A stretch of DNA of 31,690 nucleotides from a virus. The translations under genes were made by a program, and so were the position numbers. Location: positions 1 through 31,690 of IMG/VR virus record IMGVR_UViG_3300005290_000044, one strand, 5' to 3'. The notes beneath the pieces were generated by a model, which did not search any database, had not been told where the DNA came from, and saw only the letters and a list, made by a program, of their open reading frames with translations. Positions 11,485 to 20,804 of the stretch are shown piece by piece (positions within the stretch are counted from its first letter, which is position 1; the number at the start of each line of letters is the position of its first letter).

Positions 11485-13733
11485 CAAGTCTCCTGCGCGA
11501 CGATGGTGGCGTAGAAATTGGCCAGCGTGGTGTCGGCGCTCGACGGCCCGACGAGGCGCAGCACGTCGCCTTGCGCGAGGCTGATCGCGGCGCCGCCGGA
11601 GGTGGCGAAGGTCGGCGCGATGCCGCCCGCCGTGATGGTGATCATGCCGATCTGGGTGAAGGTGTTCGGGCTCGCCGACAGCGCGCGGTCGACGCTGATC
11701 ACCGTGTTTGCCGTCGCCGCCGCGGTCGCCCCGGCCTGGCTGACGTGCCCCTCGTGACCGCCGAAATTCGCCGGGATGGTGATGGCCTTCGAGACGCGGT
11801 GCATGCCGAGGAGTTGCGAGTTCGCCAGCACGCCGCCGGTAAACGAGAAGCCGATATTGTATTTCGGCGCGGCGGCAATCGCGCTGTTGGCGACGACCCA
11901 CTGGGCCGAGGTGCCGTCGTCGAACCAGACGAAGAGTTGGCCGCTGCCGTCGCTGCTGTCCCACCACAGGTCGCCGGCGGCGGGCGAGGCGGGCGGTGTG
12001 GTGCCGGTCGAGACGCTGGCGCCGCCGCCGCCGCCGGTGGGCGTCGTCCAGGACGGGTCGGAAGCGGTGCCGCCGGTGGTCAGCACCTGGCCGGCGGTGC
12101 CGGCGGCGAGCGCCGCCCAGCCGGCCGCGCCACGATAGAGCACCATGCCGCGCACCGAGCCGAACACGGCATCGATGACGGCACTCAGCGACACGCCGGT
12201 CGCGGCGGCAGTCGAGCCGCTGATGTTGCCGAGGATCAGCAGGTTGGCGATCGGCGCGCTCGCCGGCACGTTGGCCCAGGCCGGGTTGGCGGCGCTGCCC
12301 GCCGTCGTCAGCACCTGGCCGCTGGTGCCCGGCGACAGCGCCACCCAGCCGCCATTGCCGCGATAGAGCACCGCGCCCTGGGTTCCCGACATGGCGGCGT
12401 CGAGGAGTTGCGAGACGGTGGTGCCGCTGGGCGCCGCGCTCGCGCCGCCGATGTTGGCAAGCAGGCTGAGATTGGCGATGGCGGCGAGCGATATCGTGCC
12501 GCTGCCGGTGATCGGGCCGCCGCCAGTGGTGAGCCCGGCGCCGGCGGCGACGCTGGTGACCGTGCCGGCGCCGGACGGCGCGTCCCACATCAGGTCGGTG
12601 CCGGCGCCCTGCGTCTTGAGGTAGTAGCCGGCGGTGCCCGGCGACAAGGCCACCCAACCCGCGCCGGTGCGCGTCATCAGCGCGCCGCGGGCATTGGTCA
12701 GCACGCGGTCGAGGAAGGCCGACAGGGTGGTCGGCACCGGCGCTGTGGTGGTGCCGCTGGCATTGGCGAGGATCGTGTTGTCGGCGACCGGCGCCAGCGA
12801 CACCGTACCGGCGCCGGTGATCGGCGCGCCGCCCGTCGATATGCCGGGGCCGGCCGAGATCGCGGTGACGCCGGTGCCGCCTGTGTCCCACAGCAGGTCG
12901 GCGCCTGGTCCGGCGGTGCGCAGGTAGTAGCCCGTGGTGCCCGGGGCGAGCGCGACCCAGCCGGTGCCGCTGCGGTAGATCAATGAGCCGACGACGCTCA
13001 CCGCCAGCACCGCATCGAGGAAGGCCGACAGGGTGTTCGGGATGGCCGGTGCGGTTACCCCCGCGATATTCGCCATCATCGTGTCGGGCGGCGCAGTCAT
13101 GCCGGCCGGCAGCGCGTCGACGTATGCCTTGTTGACGACATCGCTGGCGCTGACCGGCGACGGCATGCCGGTGATGCGGCCGCCTCTTATGTCAACCGCG
13201 TCCGACGACTGATAGAGCATGTCGCCGGGCGCCAGGTTCATCCAGTAGCCGTCGACGTATTCGAGGATGTCGCGGTTTTGCAGGCTGTCGTCGACCAGCA
13301 CGTCGGGCAGGCCGACGAGCCGCACATCGGTCGAGCCGAACAGTTGCAAGAGCGCCGGCTGGCCGCCGACCGTCAGGGCGGGATCGAACGCCACGTCGCT
13401 GATGTGCGAGATCTCCACCATGAAGATCCCGACGTTGGTGACCTTGAAGACATCGAGCGCGGCGTAGCTGGTGCCCGGCTCCCATTCGTCGCGCCAGGTG
13501 AAGGTCAGCACCGGCAGCGTGTACGGCCCCAGCACGGTGCCGTCGTTGAGGTAGATCGTCATCTGCGTGCCGGAGACGGTGATCGAGGCGATCCCGTTCG
13601 GCAGCGATGGGTTCTCCTGGAGGTCGAGGATCGCCTGCGCGATCGACCAGAAATTGCTGTCGACTTCGGACGGCTGGAGGTTCGAGCCCTTGCCCGGCCC
13701 CCACGGTCCTAGCGTGCGAAAGGTGATGTCCAT
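11484..13733 (-). CDS. Large tail fibre with four tandem repeat modules
   Basis: A 749-residue protein. The N-terminal 200 residues contain a WEPGTSYAALDVFKV segment seen in virion-attached fibre bases and a conserved DVVNKAYVDALPA fibre motif. Four repeats follow at about residues 236-283, 337-384, 441-487 and 517-562, each running (F/L)LD...LxYRxxxGWxALxPGTxGxxLxTxGxxxxPxW. Glycine-rich linkers (GAGLTTGGGPITGSGTISLA) separate them, suggesting shaft segments built by duplication. The C-terminal 130 residues form a beta-rich end domain. It is followed by two more fibre-type genes and is probably part of the host-binding apparatus. Confidence 0.75.
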   Translation of the reverse strand: MDITFRTLGPWGPGKGSNLQPSEVDSNFWSIAQAILDLQENPSLPNGIASITVSGTQMTIYLNDGTVLGPYTLPVLTFTWRDEWEPGTSYAALDVFKVTNVGIFMVEISHISDVAFDPALTVGGQPALLQLFGSTDVRLVGLPDVLVDDSLQNRDILEYVDGYWMNLAPGDMLYQSSDAVDIRGGRITGMPSPVSASDVVNKAYVDALPAGMTAPPDTMMANIAGVTAPAIPNTLSAFLDAVLAVSVVGSLIYRSGTGWVALAPGTTGYYLRTAGPGADLLWDTGGTGVTAISAGPGISTGGAPITGAGTVSLAPVADNTILANASGTTTAPVPTTLSAFLDRVLTNARGALMTRTGAGWVALSPGTAGYYLKTQGAGTDLMWDAPSGAGTVTSVAAGAGLTTGGGPITGSGTISLAAIANLSLLANIGGASAAPSGTTVSQLLDAAMSGTQGAVLYRGNGGWVALSPGTSGQVLTTAGSAANPAWANVPASAPIANLLILGNISGSTAAATGVSLSAVIDAVFGSVRGMVLYRGAAGWAALAAGTAGQVLTTGGTASDPSWTTPTGGGGGASVSTGTTPPASPAAGDLWWDSSDGSGQLFVWFDDGTSAQWVVANSAIAAAPKYNIGFSFTGGVLANSQLLGMHRVSKAITIPANFGGHEGHVSQAGATAAATANTVISVDRALSASPNTFTQIGMITITAGGIAPTFATSGGAAISLAQGDVLRLVGPSSADTTLANFYATIVAQET

Positions 13734-14621
13734 TTAGCCGCCGCCGAGGTTGCCTTCGCTGCCGTCGTCGTGGATCGACACCGGGTCTTCGTGCCGGTAG
13801 GGCAAATCCGGGCAGGTGCTGGTGATATTAAAGCCGATCTGCTGCCCGTAGGCGGAACTGCCGGGAAAAAAGATCGGCGGATCGCCCCACTCGATGTGCG
13901 CCGGGGTATTTTCCGGGCCGAGCGTCGAGCCGCGCCAGAACGCATCGACATCTGCGTCGCGCCACAGTCCTTCCGGGTCGTCGGCGACCCGCCACACGAC
14001 GCGGATCAGGGCGTCGCCGCCGAAGGCCGGGTCGAACCGGCTCGGGTCGTCCCACAGGATGTCGTTGGCGCCCGAGCCGGTGAATGTCGGCTTCCAAATC
14101 TCGCCGTTGAGGCCGGGGTTGATTTGATACGTCCAGGCCAGCGAGCCGCCGGTGAAGGTGAAAAACGGCACGTAGGGCTGCGGCGATGTCGGGATGCCGA
14201 GGTAGGGAAATTGATTGTAATCGCGCGGCCCGGCGCTGTGGATCAAGAGCAGGCCATAGGTCCGGTCAGCGCCGGCGGTATTCGTGAGATCCCAGAAGCT
14301 GGTCGAGATGGTGTAGCTGGCGGGCGTCATCTGGACGCGGGTCTGCCCGCGGCCGAACAGGATGCCGCCCGTGGTGAGGGTAAGGCCGAGCGGCCAGGTG
14401 TGCTGCCAATCGGGCGAACTCGGATCGCGGACCATCCACGGATCGCCGTCGCTGCCGGTCGGGATCGGGCTGACGATACCCGACGAGATGAAATCCAGCA
14501 GAAAGGAATAGCTGTAGGTGCCGCATTGCAGGACAGGCTCGTCCGGCGGGTGGCCACCGTCGTCGTCGGCCCAGTGGACGTTGACGATGCGGCCGATCGG
14601 GTCTTCGACGTAATCGACCAT
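13734..14621 (-). CDS. Hypothetical virion protein
   Basis: A 295-residue protein rich in tryptophan, proline and glycine, with beta-strand composition, such as FWDLTNTAGADRTYGLLLIH and LRDWRDA-like acidic loops. It has no signal peptide or membrane segment. It stops directly before the large fibre gene (TAAATG) and starts 3 nt after the previous gene. Its position between tail hub and fibre suggests a baseplate or fibre-attachment component. No family recognised. Confidence 0.65.
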   Translation of the reverse strand: MVDYVEDPIGRIVNVHWADDDGGHPPDEPVLQCGTYSYSFLLDFISSGIVSPIPTGSDGDPWMVRDPSSPDWQHTWPLGLTLTTGGILFGRGQTRVQMTPASYTISTSFWDLTNTAGADRTYGLLLIHSAGPRDYNQFPYLGIPTSPQPYVPFFTFTGGSLAWTYQINPGLNGEIWKPTFTGSGANDILWDDPSRFDPAFGGDALIRVVWRVADDPEGLWRDADVDAFWRGSTLGPENTPAHIEWGDPPIFFPGSSAYGQQIGFNITSTCPDLPYRHEDPVSIHDDGSEGNLGGG

Positions 14622-14624
14622 CGC

Positions 14625-15080
14625 TCAGCCCACGTTCGACAGCGCCCACTGCACGTCGCAACTCTTCTGGCCGTCCGTGTCGCCGGCGCCAAACGGTTTG
14701 AAGGCGGCGTCTATCTCGCTGAAGACCGAACCCCAGAAGGCGTTAAGCTCGGCCTGGAAGGCGCCGCCGCAGGCGTTCTTTTCCCGCTTCTTGAGCTTGA
14801 CGTTGCGGGCGCGCGCGACATCGACGTAGTTCTCCGGCTTGCCCGGCTGGGTGATGCGGACGGTCTCGCTCTCGCGCGAGGCTTCCTTGAGCGCCTCGCC
14901 GCAGCACTTCACGTTGAAGTTGGTCGAGGTCGGCACCATCTCGGGCATCTTCGACTTGGCGCCCCACGTCAGCATGGCCTTTTCGTGGGTGCCGCTCGGC
15001 CGCGACGGGATGATGATCGTGCCGAAGCTGCCGGGCGACTGAAACGGCCGGACAAAGAACTCGATGCTGCCATCGGGCAT
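14625..15080 (-). CDS. Hypothetical tail-tip-region protein
   Basis: A 151-residue basic protein starting MPDGSIEFFVRPFQSPG. Residues 85-110 are lysine- and arginine-rich (VDVARARNVKLKKREKN), and it has three scattered cysteines. The ATG overlaps the hub gene's stop as ATGA. It lies within the tail-tip gene block; a structural role is inferred from position. Confidence 0.65.
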   Translation of the reverse strand: MPDGSIEFFVRPFQSPGSFGTIIIPSRPSGTHEKAMLTWGAKSKMPEMVPTSTNFNVKCCGEALKEASRESETVRITQPGKPENYVDVARARNVKLKKREKNACGGAFQAELNAFWGSVFSEIDAAFKPFGAGDTDGQKSCDVQWALSNVG

Positions 15081-17821
15081 CAGCTTGCCTCCAGGTCGAT
15101 TGTCTTGGGGAGCGCGAGCGGCGTCAGCGCCGGGAAAAAGTCGGTGTGGAATTCGCTGCCGGTCACCGGCTTCATGTCGAGCGTCACCGTGGTGACCAGT
15201 TCGGCCATCGCGTCGGGCGGGTTCTCGCCCTTGATGGTGACGCCCTGAAACATCTTGGCGACCTCGATCTGCCGGTCGAGACCGTTGACGACCGTGCAGG
15301 AATTGACCGCGTTGTCGGTGTTGACGAGGGGCAGGTTGAGCCCGTCGTCCGAGACCACGAAGTCGGTCAGCGCCTGATAGGCAATCTCGCTCGGGAGTAT
15401 CTCGATCTGGCCGCCGGCGACGACCTGGTAGTCGTCGGTGTAATCGTCCTCGACGTAGCTGTTGACGCCGATCGCGGCATTCGCCGGCAGGCCGGTGCCG
15501 ATGCTGCACCCGATGGTGAACTCGCCGCGCATGGTGCCGCCCGCCACGACCAGCCGATAGCTCTTGACCTTGCCGGTGGCGGCGCCGCCGGGCAGGCGCC
15601 GGTCAAACAGCGTCACGCTGTTGCGCAGGCCGATGGCGAGGCCGATGGCGTCGGTCCAGTTCGTCGCAAATGTCACGTCGACGGCGCGCGCCCGCGCGCG
15701 CAATTTCGCCCGCGCCGCGAGGATCAGGTATTCAAAAGACTGGCTGCCGCGGTCGGTCTGGAAATAGCTCTTGTAGGCAAGGTTGCCGAGCGGCACTTCG
15801 CCACCGGGGTCGATCCCCTGCGCGACGTACTCCGAGGTGAAGCTCACCGTCTCGCGGTCGGCGTCGGTCGTGTCGGACAGCATTTGCTGGACATCGCCGA
15901 CCAGGACCGCGTTGATCGTTTCGGTGCGTTTGCGGTCGGCCCGGTAGTTGAGGATCATGCGGATCTTGTAGTTGTTGACCGGGAAGGCGACCGAGATCGG
16001 GCCGATCTGCCCGCCGTGCAGGAACACGTTGACGTTGGTGGCCTCTTCGGTGTCGCCCTTTTCGGCCGGCTGGGTGTGCCCGAAAAAGGTGACGTTGTAG
16101 CTGATCTCCGGGCCGAGCCAGGCCGCCCCGTGGATAAAGCACAGCGGCGTGCCGCCAGCATCGTCTTCGGTGCTGAGCGCCCAGCCGCCGCCGATATTGG
16201 TGCCGGGCTTCGGCCAATCCTGGAACAGCCCGTCGCCGTTCATGATGGCGATCAGCGCGCCGCCGCCCTTGATGCGCGAGCCGAACCCCATGCCGAGGTT
16301 GATGTTGGCGTTTGCCGGGCTGGTCGGAAACGGCCGGTTGCCGAGCGGCGAGCCGGCTTGCGAGAATGCCCGGACGAGCGGCCCCGTCACGTCGAGCAGG
16401 CCGCTTGCCTGCTGCGACCAGCTAACCGTGCCGGAGAGCGTCACGGCATTGAGCGGCGGCTGGCCGTAGCTCAGCGAGAAGGCGTCGTAGAGCGCCTGGC
16501 CTTCGCTGATCTCGATGATGCCGTCCTCGCCCTGCACGATGTCGCTGACGCTGACTTCCAGCGTGGTGCGGTCGACGTGCCAGAGCGCGCTGTAGGCTTC
16601 CAGCACGGTGTCTTCGTTGACGTTCGAGGTCAGCCAGACCGGGTCATACCACGGCAAGACCGACAACTCGTCGGTGAGGCCCGCCTTCTGCACGCTGTAA
16701 TCGTCGGGCCGGGCGATGAATTCGAGTTCGACGATCTCGTCGGCCTGGAGCCGCGGGACGCCGACCAGGCGGCCGTTGAACAGCGGCAGCAGATCGGGCG
16801 CGGCACCGCCGTCCGGTGTCCATGCCTGATCCCAGGAGAGCCACGCCCAGAGGTTGCGGCCCGGCGCGAGCAGGCCGACCGCGGGGTTTTTGACGCGCAC
16901 CTTGAGGGTGGCGAAGCCGCCTTCCTCGTGGGCGATCTCGATGTCGAGGACGTCTTCGTCGAAACGGTTGTGGATCGCCGGGTCAAAGGGTGCGTTCGGG
17001 GTGCGCGGCCCGGTGATCGTCAGCAAGGCCCGCTCGGAAGAGGATGCCGGCTGGCTGAGGGTGATCGAGGTGCCGCCGTCCGGCGCGACGAAGGTGGTGC
17101 CGGTGGCGATGCCGTTGCCGGCGATGTTGTAGGTGAGGCCCGGCGTCAGGCCGGCGAGGTGCGCGTCGGGAATGGATGTGACGCTGGTCCAATCGTCCGA
17201 GGCCATGCCGGTGAGCTGCAACGGGAACTGCCCGCTGAGAAGCGCGATGACCTCGAACTGGGCGACGCCCGAGGGCGCGTCGGGCGGCACCGCGGCGAAG
17301 GCGTACATCTGCCCGGTGCCGCTGCCGTCGTGGAACAGGTAGGCGCTGCCGATCTGGATGTCCTGGCCGCCGCCGGTGTCACGGCACTGCCCGATGGCCG
17401 GGCCGGTCGCGCCGTAATAGCCGGGCGCGAGATCGAGTGCCGGATCGAGCGCCACGGTGTTGCTGCCGGCGGCGAAGGTGGCGATGCCGGTGTCCATCGG
17501 CACCGACTTGGTGGCCTTGAATGTCGCGCCGCGCAGGGTCTGCCCGGCGGGGCTGTTCATGTTGATCCACTCGGGCGATGGCTGTAACGCCTCCTCGATC
17601 ATGAAGAACGCCGAGACGCCCGGCCCTTCGATCAGGTAGAGCGTGCTCTGCTCCAGCGCCTGGTTGCTGGCGACGTTCTTGACAAAACCGACGCCGGCCT
17701 CGGTGTCGCCGATCACCGGCACGGTTTCGATCTGGCCGCCGTGGGTGTGCCCGGTGGTGACAACGATCACCTGATCCTGGATGGTGCCGCCGGCCCATGC
17801 GAAACAGAACGGGCCGGGCAC
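15080..17821 (-). CDS. Tail hub / tip protein (J-position)
   Basis: A 913-residue protein, the largest in the window. Residues 285-385 read like the hub fold of siphovirus tail tips: DVLDIEIAHEEGGFATLKV, then RVKNPAVGLLAPGRNLW and GRLVGVPRLQADEIVELEF. The C-terminal part has more beta-rich segments (YRLVVAGGTMRGEFTIGC). It starts with GTG immediately after the upstream stop (TGAGTG). Position after the tape measure and distal-tail-like gene matches lambda gpJ or the Gp37-like hub. The exact family is not certain. Confidence 0.7.
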   Translation of the reverse strand: MPGPFCFAWAGGTIQDQVIVVTTGHTHGGQIETVPVIGDTEAGVGFVKNVASNQALEQSTLYLIEGPGVSAFFMIEEALQPSPEWINMNSPAGQTLRGATFKATKSVPMDTGIATFAAGSNTVALDPALDLAPGYYGATGPAIGQCRDTGGGQDIQIGSAYLFHDGSGTGQMYAFAAVPPDAPSGVAQFEVIALLSGQFPLQLTGMASDDWTSVTSIPDAHLAGLTPGLTYNIAGNGIATGTTFVAPDGGTSITLSQPASSSERALLTITGPRTPNAPFDPAIHNRFDEDVLDIEIAHEEGGFATLKVRVKNPAVGLLAPGRNLWAWLSWDQAWTPDGGAAPDLLPLFNGRLVGVPRLQADEIVELEFIARPDDYSVQKAGLTDELSVLPWYDPVWLTSNVNEDTVLEAYSALWHVDRTTLEVSVSDIVQGEDGIIEISEGQALYDAFSLSYGQPPLNAVTLSGTVSWSQQASGLLDVTGPLVRAFSQAGSPLGNRPFPTSPANANINLGMGFGSRIKGGGALIAIMNGDGLFQDWPKPGTNIGGGWALSTEDDAGGTPLCFIHGAAWLGPEISYNVTFFGHTQPAEKGDTEEATNVNVFLHGGQIGPISVAFPVNNYKIRMILNYRADRKRTETINAVLVGDVQQMLSDTTDADRETVSFTSEYVAQGIDPGGEVPLGNLAYKSYFQTDRGSQSFEYLILAARAKLRARARAVDVTFATNWTDAIGLAIGLRNSVTLFDRRLPGGAATGKVKSYRLVVAGGTMRGEFTIGCSIGTGLPANAAIGVNSYVEDDYTDDYQVVAGGQIEILPSEIAYQALTDFVVSDDGLNLPLVNTDNAVNSCTVVNGLDRQIEVAKMFQGVTIKGENPPDAMAELVTTVTLDMKPVTGSEFHTDFFPALTPLALPKTIDLEAS

Positions 17822-18289
17822 TCAGACTTCCTCCAGCACCAGCGACCACGAGACCTTGGCTTCCCACTCGGCGCGCTCGATCTGCCACTCGACGATGCGC
17901 ATCTGCATGCTGGGCCGATAGAAGGTCCAGTCGTCCTGGTAGCGGATCGAGCCGGGCACCGCATCGTGCGCCGGCGCACCGGAAGCGGTGTGCCGCCCGA
18001 TCTCGACGTGGCAATAGATCTGCACCAGCATGCCGACCCAGAGGTCGTCGAGCGCCGGCGGATCCTGGTCGTCGCCATTCGCCTCCAGTTGATACTTGCG
18101 CATCTGCGGCGCCGAGAGGTCGATCAGCGTGCCGTTGACGGTGCGGGCGAGCTTGTCGCTGCCGCGCGCCAGATCGATCGGCGTCAGCGTGCCCTTAAGG
18201 CCGCGCGCCGAGTAGGGCGGCACGCCCGAAACGGCGGTGCCGTTGTCGTAGTAGATGATGTCGAAGACGGTCGCGAACGGCGCTGCCAT
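17822..18289 (-). CDS. Minor tail protein (distal-tail position)
   Basis: A 155-residue protein of mixed strands, with FATVFDIIYYDNGTAVSGVP at the N-terminus and a C-terminal IERAEWEAKVSWSLVLEEV. It is directly downstream of the tape measure, where distal tail or tape-measure-associated proteins are encoded. The chosen ATG at 18289 shares a base with the tape-measure stop (TAATG). No family recognised from sequence. Confidence 0.65.
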   Translation of the reverse strand: MAAPFATVFDIIYYDNGTAVSGVPPYSARGLKGTLTPIDLARGSDKLARTVNGTLIDLSAPQMRKYQLEANGDDQDPPALDDLWVGMLVQIYCHVEIGRHTASGAPAHDAVPGSIRYQDDWTFYRPSMQMRIVEWQIERAEWEAKVSWSLVLEEV

Positions 18290-20613
18290 TAATGCCCGCC
18301 CGGCCTGCCGCCGTACCACGATGGCTTGACGCCGGCGCTGCGCACTTGTTGCCGGCGCGCCTCGACGACGAGCGCATCGACGACGCCGGTCGAACCCGAC
18401 AGCGCGAAGCTGTGGCCGCCGAGGTGGAGATGCACCGGCGCGCCGCCCGCGCCGGCGGTGACGAGGCCGCCCTCGGCGAAGCGCGGCACGCCGCGCGACG
18501 GCATGACCATGCCGCCGCCGGCAAAGCGGTTGAGGTTCGAGAGGAAGCCCGCGCCCACGTTGCGCACCGCGGCGGCGCGCATGACGAATTCGCCATTCGA
18601 GAGCCGCGCCATGATGCTGTCGCTGGTGCCGCTGCCGGGGCCGGTCACCATGCCGCCGCTGGCAAAGCCGCCAAACCCCACCCTATTCACTTGATCGACC
18701 CAGGCGTCCGCTGCTGTCTTGCTGGCCTCGGCAGCCTGCTGGCTGGCTTGCGCGGCTTCCTTGGCGGCCTCGGTGGCGTCCCGGATAGCCGACCCCCATC
18801 CCATCGCCTCCGAGTAATCGATCGGCGAAACCATGTGAGGCGGCAACGCCTGATAGTTGCTCATTCCCGGCGCGTAGGATTGTAAGTAGGGGCTGGTTCC
18901 CCCTTCCCTTGGGTCGCCGCCCCTGGAAGGGGACGCTGTCTCTCTGAAGCCGCTCCCACGCGGACCATAACCGTATGCTCCCGTATCCACCGGTCCATAC
19001 GGAGAAGGAAAGCCTGTTCCTCCACGTGACACCGCGACGCCGAATTTATCGGCGGCGCCAGCAGCACCCGCCGCAGCTGAAGAGGCTAGTTGGCTGGCAC
19101 CCTGAGCCATGTTGAGGGCGCCCTGAATTGTGTTTATTGCGCCCTGTGCCGCTGCTGCTGCTTGCACAAACGATTTGCCAATCGCCTGGGCGCTTTTCGC
19201 CGTACTCAACTCGGCGGCCTGAGCGCTGATCGAGAGGTGCTTCCACAAGCCGTCCCACAAATTGCCGATGGTATCGGTGATATCTTTGAACAGCGGCGGC
19301 AGCTTCTCGAACTCATCCTTTATCGGGGTGGCCGGCATCGCCGGTATGCTGGGGTCGCCGAACGCCGCGCCGCCGGCACCGAATGAGCCGAAGGCGTCCT
19401 TGATCTTCTTGCCCGCCGCGATGGCCGCGTCGGCGAGCATGTTCCAGATCAGGATGTTGGCGTCCTTTTGATTTTCGGCGTCTTGTATTTGGCGCTCGCC
19501 CTCTCTCTTGAGCGTCCCTTGTACTCCTTCCTTTAATATCTGCGTTGAAGCTTCCGCGATCGCCGTTTTCAGTTGTGTATACGCGGAGGTAATTCCCGCG
19601 GTGCTTTCGTTGTATTGGTTTTCGAGCTTGCCCTGAGCCGCCGCGAGCTTTTCAGCGTCGGCGACGGCTTGGTCGGTGGTATTTTTGGTGTTCGCTAGTT
19701 CGGTATTATATTTCTGGATGTTCTCTGTGGCGAGCTTGAGCGCGGCCGGGGCAGATATTCCATAAAGCTCCTTGGCGATTGCGTTAAGTTGTGCAGCACT
19801 GAGCTTTCCGTTTTTCACGATCGTTAAAAAACTTTGATCAATGAAATTGGATGCTGCGGCGGCGTCGCCTTTGAACCGCGCGACATCCACAATAAGTATT
19901 TCATAGAGTTTGGACAGGTCGAGCGCCGCGTCTTTCTCGCCGCCGCGCTGCGCGATCGGACCCGTGCCGAGCAGCCGCGCCCGCTGTCGTATCAGCTCCT
20001 CTCGTGCTGCTTGAGCTTCCCGGGATTGATCTGGAAGACGGCCGATACGCCGCTTTTCCAGTTCCTCAAAGTTGGCGGCTTGCTTTTTTATTGCCGCGTT
20101 TATGGCGTCTTCGCTCTCACCAGCGGCGCGTCCGATGCGCTGCGCGGCCTCTACGGAAGCGGGTGAGCGCGCCGTCTCCCGCGCCAGATCGCGGATTTTG
20201 GTGATGCGCTCGATCTGATCGTCGAGCTCCTTCGTCATGGTTCGTAGGCCGCCGATGACGGCAGCACCGACGAGGCCACCGGCAAAGCCGCCGCCGAAGC
20301 TGCTGACGAGCCGCCCAAAGCTGTTGGCGCTGAGGCTGATGCGGCGGAACTGGACTTCGGTGCGTCGGCCGGCGGCGGTCACCTGGTCGAGCGCGCCGGC
20401 GGTGCCGCGCAACGCGCGGTTGGCGCCGACGATGCGATCCTCAAGTGTGCCGTATTGCTTCGACAGGCTTTCGGCGAGGGCAACATCACCCTTCTTGATG
20501 GCGGCGCTGATCTGCCGGCCGAGCTGCTTCAGCTGCTCCTGGGCGAGCTTCAGTTCCCCGCGGAACGGCGCGGCATTGGCGCCGATTGTCCAGATGAGGT
20601 TCTCACCAGCCAC
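18289..20613 (-). CDS. Tail tape measure protein
   Basis: A 774-residue protein with long alanine-rich helices and coiled coils (ELKLAQEQLKQLGRQISAAI near the start), a hydrophobic glycine-rich segment around 105-125 (GGGFAGGLVGAAVIGGL), and a glycine-rich C-terminus with the recurring GGMV or GGLV and SNGEFVMRAAAVRN tail motif of tape measure proteins. It sets tail length and is ejected with DNA. At about 0.15 nm per residue it predicts a tail near 115 nm. It starts with GTG at 20613, GGAG about 12 nt upstream. It lies directly after the tail chaperones as usual. Confidence 0.88.
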   Translation of the reverse strand: MAGENLIWTIGANAAPFRGELKLAQEQLKQLGRQISAAIKKGDVALAESLSKQYGTLEDRIVGANRALRGTAGALDQVTAAGRRTEVQFRRISLSANSFGRLVSSFGGGFAGGLVGAAVIGGLRTMTKELDDQIERITKIRDLARETARSPASVEAAQRIGRAAGESEDAINAAIKKQAANFEELEKRRIGRLPDQSREAQAAREELIRQRARLLGTGPIAQRGGEKDAALDLSKLYEILIVDVARFKGDAAAASNFIDQSFLTIVKNGKLSAAQLNAIAKELYGISAPAALKLATENIQKYNTELANTKNTTDQAVADAEKLAAAQGKLENQYNESTAGITSAYTQLKTAIAEASTQILKEGVQGTLKREGERQIQDAENQKDANILIWNMLADAAIAAGKKIKDAFGSFGAGGAAFGDPSIPAMPATPIKDEFEKLPPLFKDITDTIGNLWDGLWKHLSISAQAAELSTAKSAQAIGKSFVQAAAAAQGAINTIQGALNMAQGASQLASSAAAGAAGAADKFGVAVSRGGTGFPSPYGPVDTGAYGYGPRGSGFRETASPSRGGDPREGGTSPYLQSYAPGMSNYQALPPHMVSPIDYSEAMGWGSAIRDATEAAKEAAQASQQAAEASKTAADAWVDQVNRVGFGGFASGGMVTGPGSGTSDSIMARLSNGEFVMRAAAVRNVGAGFLSNLNRFAGGGMVMPSRGVPRFAEGGLVTAGAGGAPVHLHLGGHSFALSGSTGVVDALVVEARRQQVRSAGVKPSWYGGRPGGH

Positions 20614-20619
20614 GGCTTG

Positions 20620-20769
20620 CTAAGCTCCGGTCAATTCTCGGACGGTGCGCTGGATCTGATCGGGTTCGCTGCGAGCCGCGTTCGCGCCGTCGATCAGACG
20701 CTCGGCGCGCTCGACCTTTTCGCGATCGAGACCGAGCAGCATCCAGGCAAAGATCTGCCGCGGCGTCAT
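20620..20769 (-). CDS. Tail assembly chaperone C-terminal (T-type) segment in another frame
   Basis: A protein-like frame lies between the chaperone stop and the tape measure: AMTPRQIFAWMLLGLDREKV followed by an amphipathic helix ending RTVRELTGA. The ATG at 20769 gives 49 residues. In the same frame good coding sequence starts earlier, near 20822 (LAAAIEQLVVWGHPAEAIW), which overlaps the end of the G-type gene and has no usual start codon. That fits expression as a G-T fusion by a -1 shift, as in lambda and many siphoviruses. No canonical X-XXY-YYZ slippery heptamer is visible. Independent translation from 20769 is the alternative. Confidence 0.6.
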   Translation of the reverse strand: MTPRQIFAWMLLGLDREKVERAERLIDGANAARSEPDQIQRTVRELTGA

Positions 20770-20804
20770 CGCCCAGATCGCCTCGGCGGGATGGCCCCAG
20801 ACAA

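Noticed and set aside
11367-12986. Long plus-strand open frame (539 codons)
   Set aside because: Antisense to the repeat-containing fibre gene; its own repetitiveness mirrors the fibre repeats and no protein family is seen.
15146-17587. Very long plus-strand open frame (813 codons)
   Set aside because: Antisense to the tail hub gene, which has a much better protein composition and fits the operon.
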